In this document: piece by piece, positions 59,743 to 64,000 of the stretch
Position numbering within the stretch: position 1 is the first letter of the stretch
Layout: each line of letters starts with the position of its first letter
Origin: Muraenolepis orangiensis
Lineage: Eukaryota > Chordata > Actinopteri > Gadiformes > Muraenolepididae
DNA: 64,000 bases
Direction of reading: 5' to 3'
NCBI GenBank assembly: GCA_027704905.1
Contig: CM051007.1
Span: forward strand, 16,144,686-16,208,685
Translations under genes and position numbers: made by a program
The notes under the pieces: model-generated
Told to the model about the DNA's origin: nothing
Databases searched by the model: none
What the model saw: only the letters and a program-made list of their open reading frames with translations

Positions 59743-61376
59743 CAACCAATGGGAATCAAGAACCTGGTCTGGAATTGAGTGGAAGCCGAGGCGACAAATT
59801 GATTGCACGGCAGGATGCTAGATTTCTGCTGTCATCCAATAGGAGAGTTTTAAAAGCTAAAGTGTTTGTATAGAAAAAAAAAAAAACCAAAACATTTATT
59901 TGTCATTTTGGGGTATTATATATCCCAGAGTTTAAAGTTTCCTAATCTGATTTCAAACAATTTGAATGGAGCAATTTGAGGCTCATTTATAAATGGGATT
60001 TTGGTGTGTATATATTTTTTATTTCCAAGTGCAATTACATCATCACAAATGCTAGGTGTCAAACATGTTTTGTTTCTGTGAGCTTACATGGACATACAAA
60101 CTGCTTTTAACTCTGAAATTTCAATAATGGTCATACGTGTTTTTGTGGAGAAAGATCGCTTTCATCTAAAATGATGTGTGACTAAGTCCCCCGTCGGACC
60201 ATTTGGTTTGACCGTTGGTGCTTCATAGACTACACTTTTTACCTTTTTGACTTTAGCTTTAATACGGTGTTCATGCATTCAAGGTTCAATTCCGCTCTCA
60301 TTTCTCACTCGCCTAGCCTCCGTATATTTCAGTGATCCATCTTTCACAAAAGCCGTCACTTGTGCACAATTTGTCTTGTTCAGTGTAGGAAACGTACTTG
60401 CTTCACAAAGCCTTTTCTTTATTTTGATTGCTTTTGCATGCTTTATAGTAGGTAACCATGTTGTGCTGTTAATGTCACCGAATCCCACCTACAATTTCAC
60501 AAGGGTTACGTTTTTAGAAAGAATATTAAAAAAAAAGAAGGAAAAAAAAAGCGAGTGAACATTTTGATGGTGTTGTTGATTTATTTTTTTTCTCTTCCTC
60601 TGTACCCATTGCTCTGTCGATTTTTTACGTGCATTAATGAAAGCAGACACATTCCCAAATGTTTTTGTGTAAATTGTGGGTGTTAGAAAGTTGATAAATT
60701 GCATTTGGAAATGCATTTTGATGTTTAATGTAGCTCTTTGTTTTTGTTTTGTTTTTCCCCACGTGCTTTTGAACAATGTTTTGGGGGCTATTGTTTAATG
60801 TACATTTTGGGGGGCATTTTACAATGGGTGGTAAATAGTGTTTTTGCATTGCTAAGAATGCTGTAGTCCATTGATAATGCATACAATTTAATCCACAGGC
60901 ATCATGACATATACACCTGTAATTGAGCACTAGTGCTCCAGTACATTGGTTGCGACTATCATTCCCTCATCATTAAATGCAATTGCGTTTTCATTCTTCT
61001 TTCTTCTAGTGTGTTCCAAAGTTATCTTCATTTCATACACGTTTTTATTATTATCGATCCAATGTTGAATTGATGATGGTATAAATCCTACAAAACACAA
61101 CAAAAAAGCCATGGAAGTAAAAGTACCCTGGAATAGTTCAGTTGAAATGCAATTCCCCCAATCAGACTTTTGCTAGTGATTTATATACCATAGAATGGAC
61201 ATGACCTGACTTCACGGCTGAGGCCTTTCTGGAGAAACAACCTAGTGTTTAGTAGTTGTGTTTGATTTCTGCATTTCTTTCTTTCATTTTTGCTGACTAC
61301 CATTCAAATTGAGTATACTGCGTACATGCAGTTGTAGACATTAGTCTATTTAATAAAAATGTTGATTAGAAAAGAT
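59743..61376 (+). other. Probable HDGF 3' UTR
   Basis: AU-rich, without open frames of note, and ends at a canonical AATAAA at 61352-61357. Its length of about 1.6 kb is inferred; an internal polyadenylation site is possible. Confidence 0.6.
61352..61357 (+). terminator. Polyadenylation signal, HDGF
   Basis: AATAAA followed by TG-rich 'gtgttgtgtc'. Confidence 0.55.
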
Positions 61377-61740
61377 ACCTGTGTTGTGTCATTTTTTTTA
61401 AGTGCCCTTTTAAAAGTCCACAGTAGCTTTTGAATATAACTGAATTGTGTCAAATAAATTGAATACAAAAGCATTATTATTCACCCTATAGAAACAGGTT
61501 CCTGTCTAGAAATGTCAAGGGCTGATTTAAAAGACAACTCAACTTCCTATGTGGATGATCCAAAATAACAAACATGTAATGCATTTTCCTCCAATTGAGT
61601 TGAATTTGAACAGCTAGACCAGATAATGTTATAAAGGTGACATGCAGGAAGCCTACTACCCGCATGGGCGTTTAAAATAAGACAATGACCCATATAAATT
61701 GTTAGCATTTGGTTTTGTATTCGGTTACTCGTCCTCCACT

Positions 61741-61756
61741 CCACTAGGGGGCAGTG
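61741..61756 (+). promoter_or_regulatory. CTCF-like motif upstream of MRPL24
   Basis: CCACTAGGGGGCAGTG matches the CTCF core exactly at the central positions, about 320 bases upstream of the MRPL24 ATG. Confidence 0.45.
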
Positions 61757-62061
61757 CACAAAATCCAACATGGCTTTTCGACCTGTGCGCATGTGACATT
61801 GAACCAAGAGCATCACGGACCCCTTGCACTGCTGTATGTCTCCATGTATTACACTTAACTGTTGAATCGCTGTTATTCATTTGGGACCAACTTTGAGTTA
61901 CACACATGATGATATGTATGATATGATATGTGTTATCCGACGGGATAACATAAGCACAGCGGCCTAGCGGGCATCCTTTACGAGAGGAGTAAGCAAGAAG
62001 TGAAGACAAACGCACACACACCAGGACAACTTGCTTGCCTCAAAGCTCACTTTGAAGCACA

Positions 62062-63499
62062 ATGCGTCTGACAGCGTTTCTGTCAATGGCATCGAAGGCT
62101 GTTTTGCCCAAGGACTATCGCTACGGAATGAGCAGGCCCTGGACCGAGTCGGCAAAGAAGCGTAATCCACCGGGCAAGAAGAGGAGGAAGATCTTCATTG
62201 AACCACTAGCCGCTGAAGACTGGACTGTTTTCAAAGGGGACACTGTGAGTAGATCAGTTGGACGTATTGTCTTGTATTGCACTACACGTCTATTAAGATT
62301 ATAATGCATACGTGTCCTTCAAGCTGTCTTCTTACCGCGCTACCTACCCTATTTCAGGTTGAGATTCTAGCTGGCAGGGACAAAGGGAAGCAAGGAAAGG
62401 TGGTGCAAATCATCGAAGAAAGAAACTGGGTTGTTCTGGAGGGGCTTAACACGGTAAGAATAACGCAGTTACCTACACTGTTTGTGTAATATTGTGATGT
62501 TTACAGTATTGTCTGTGTAATATGTTAATGCATACCGTATAATACAGCCAATTGTAAACCATACTTAAGATGGGGCAGATGAACAGAAATAGATCAGCAT
62601 TGTCAATAGTCCTAATCTTGGTAATAACATAGCAGTACCATGTTCACCAAAGTCCTACATGTTCTATGTTAATCCATTAGATGGAGCCAGATGGCGTTTT
62701 CAAAGCATGGGCTGGGCTGAACTGAGTAAACTCAGCGGTTGTGCCCAAACTGCCTTAACTTCTGTACCTCTGCCATTGCCTTCCTCAGCATTTTAGGTAC
62801 ATTGGCAAGACGTTGGACTACCGTGGCACGCTCATTGCCAGTGAGGCTCCACTGTTGGTTCAAAAGGTTGCCCTGGTGGACCCCACAGACAGGTAAGCCT
62901 TGCTGTAACAGAGAGATATAGTGACCGATTGTAGTGACATGGATACTGCTGCTTTGGTGTAGCCAGGCGTGTGTGTGTGTGTAAGGGGGGGGGGGGGTGT
63001 TATCTAACCTGAAGTTGTTTTGATGACCTCGGCGCTCTTTTCAGGAAGCCAACGCCAATCGATTGGAAGTTCACAGAGGAAGGAGAAAAGGTGCGGGTTT
63101 CTGTGAGGACGGGGCGAATCATCCCCAAGCCAATCGCTGAACGCTGCGATGGCATTGTTCCGCAGCAGTGGAAAGGTCCGGACCAGTGGTCTCTATTACG
63201 TTTGGCTTGATTAAAATTGATTTTGTGATGATGATTGATGTTTTATTGATTCTTATTTGCATTTTTCAATGACAACTTTGCTGCTTTGTGCATACTCAGA
63301 CATTGCATCGTTTCCTTGTCGGGTGTTGTTCAGAACCAGCTTTTTTTTTCTTGCCTTTGCAGACGGGCCTAAAGACACGAGTCCGGACAACACCCTAGAG
63401 AAGACCTACGTGCCTTCGTTGAAGACCCTGGAGGAGGAGGTGATGGAGAAGCTTGGTATCCAGGAGCACCGACGATCTCGGACCTCCTACTGGTACTGA
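62062..63499 (+). CDS. mrpl24: Mitochondrial large ribosomal subunit protein uL24m (5 exons)
   Basis: Exons 62062-62244, 62358-62453, 62789-62892, 63045-63175 and 63363-63499 are in phase and give 216 residues, the same length as human. Start MRLTAFLSMASKAVLPKDYRYG. The KOW RNA-binding motif GDTVEILAGRDKGKQGKVVQ lies at about 59-78, followed by NWVVLEGLNTH, RYIGKTLDYRGT, SEAPLL and KPTPIDWKF. The C-terminus has TYVPSLKTLEEEVMEKLGI and ends YWY as in human. It acts in assembly of the mitochondrial 39S subunit. It lies downstream of HDGF on the same strand, as in mammals. An AATAAA is at 63683. Confidence 0.96.
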
Positions 63500-63682
63500 G
63501 TTGGAGGAACCTAAGGCAGACCGTCGCTACATTTTCCCCACGGAACGTGAAGATGCCCAGTTATTTCTAGAACCACTGAAATGGCCTATTTGGAGAGTGA
63601 CACAATAAGAATAACAAAACACAAGGTGGGAGGTTTTGGTGGTAACAGGTGGTATCATGTATTTTTTTTTCTTTGTTATAAA

Positions 63683-63688
63683 AATAAA
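63683..63688 (+). terminator. Polyadenylation signal, MRPL24
   Basis: AATAAA about 185 bases after the stop codon. The remaining sequence to 64000 shows no gene. Confidence 0.6.
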
Positions 63689-64000
63689 TCTAACACCTAA
63701 ACTAATTGTCTAAAGGTTTTGAATTTGTTTAGGTGTGTACATCACTAAGATCAATACAATCAAAACATACATAGAAAGTACGCACAGAAAGTACACACAC
63801 GATTGAGAAAAGGAACATTAGGTTATGGTGTAGCGAATGCACTTACATTTCAAGTTTGTTAAATGATGCCGGAAAGTATGCATTATATATTGTTTTATTA
63901 TTCATTTATTTCATCAGTACACCATCTGTTGATTACGTTGACTCGATGTCGAAGCACTTATTGTAGCTACCTTCTGTGAGTTGCTGGGGTTGCAGTTGCA

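Overview
The window is vertebrate nuclear DNA and almost certainly from a ray-finned (teleost) fish. The genes are split into short exons with GT-AG introns. Very long (CA)n/(TG)n tracts are common, teleost-type LINEs, SINE tails and hAT elements are scattered throughout, and two genes of the rapunzel (rpz) family, known from fish, are present. The species cannot be named from the sequence. All exon models below were built by eye from frame, splice sites and remembered family similarity; no search was run.

Layout. 1-9997: no convincing gene; dinucleotide arrays, a degenerate 33-34 bp minisatellite and a tRNA-type SINE. 9998-14808 (-): AK2, 6 coding exons. 14809-16230: spacer with two adjacent palindromes that have (TA)n cores. 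16231-23725 (-): KRIT1, 16 coding exons, 746 codons. 22139-30112 and 31658-40088: two copies of a direct tandem segmental duplication that begins inside KRIT1 intron 4. Each copy holds the KRIT1 5' end and one rpz-like gene. The KRIT1 part of copy 2 is a broken fragment, but the rpz-like gene is intact in both copies. Between and inside the copies lie transposons that landed after duplication: hAT-in-hAT, several LINE fragments, and an 811 bp inverted-repeat element. 40800-43730: a LINE inserted into the reverse transcriptase of an older LINE.

45508-63499 is a compact gene-rich block: a secreted PI-PLC X-domain protein (+), a TMEM272-like four-helix membrane protein (+), MRPL9 (+), PRCC (-), HDGF (+) and MRPL24 (+). 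PRCC and HDGF are head to head and MRPL24 follows HDGF, the arrangement I recall from human 1q23. The two mitoribosomal proteins, the nuclear PWWP protein and the splicing-linked PRCC are housekeeping genes. AK2 acts in the mitochondrial intermembrane space. KRIT1 is the cerebral cavernous malformation scaffold.

The most interesting part is the 22-40 kb duplication. It is a natural comparison between a decaying promoter-plus-5'-exon fragment of KRIT1 and a pair of rpz-like paralogues that have diverged mainly at amino-acid-changing positions, with the younger insertions dated by the empty sites in the other copy.
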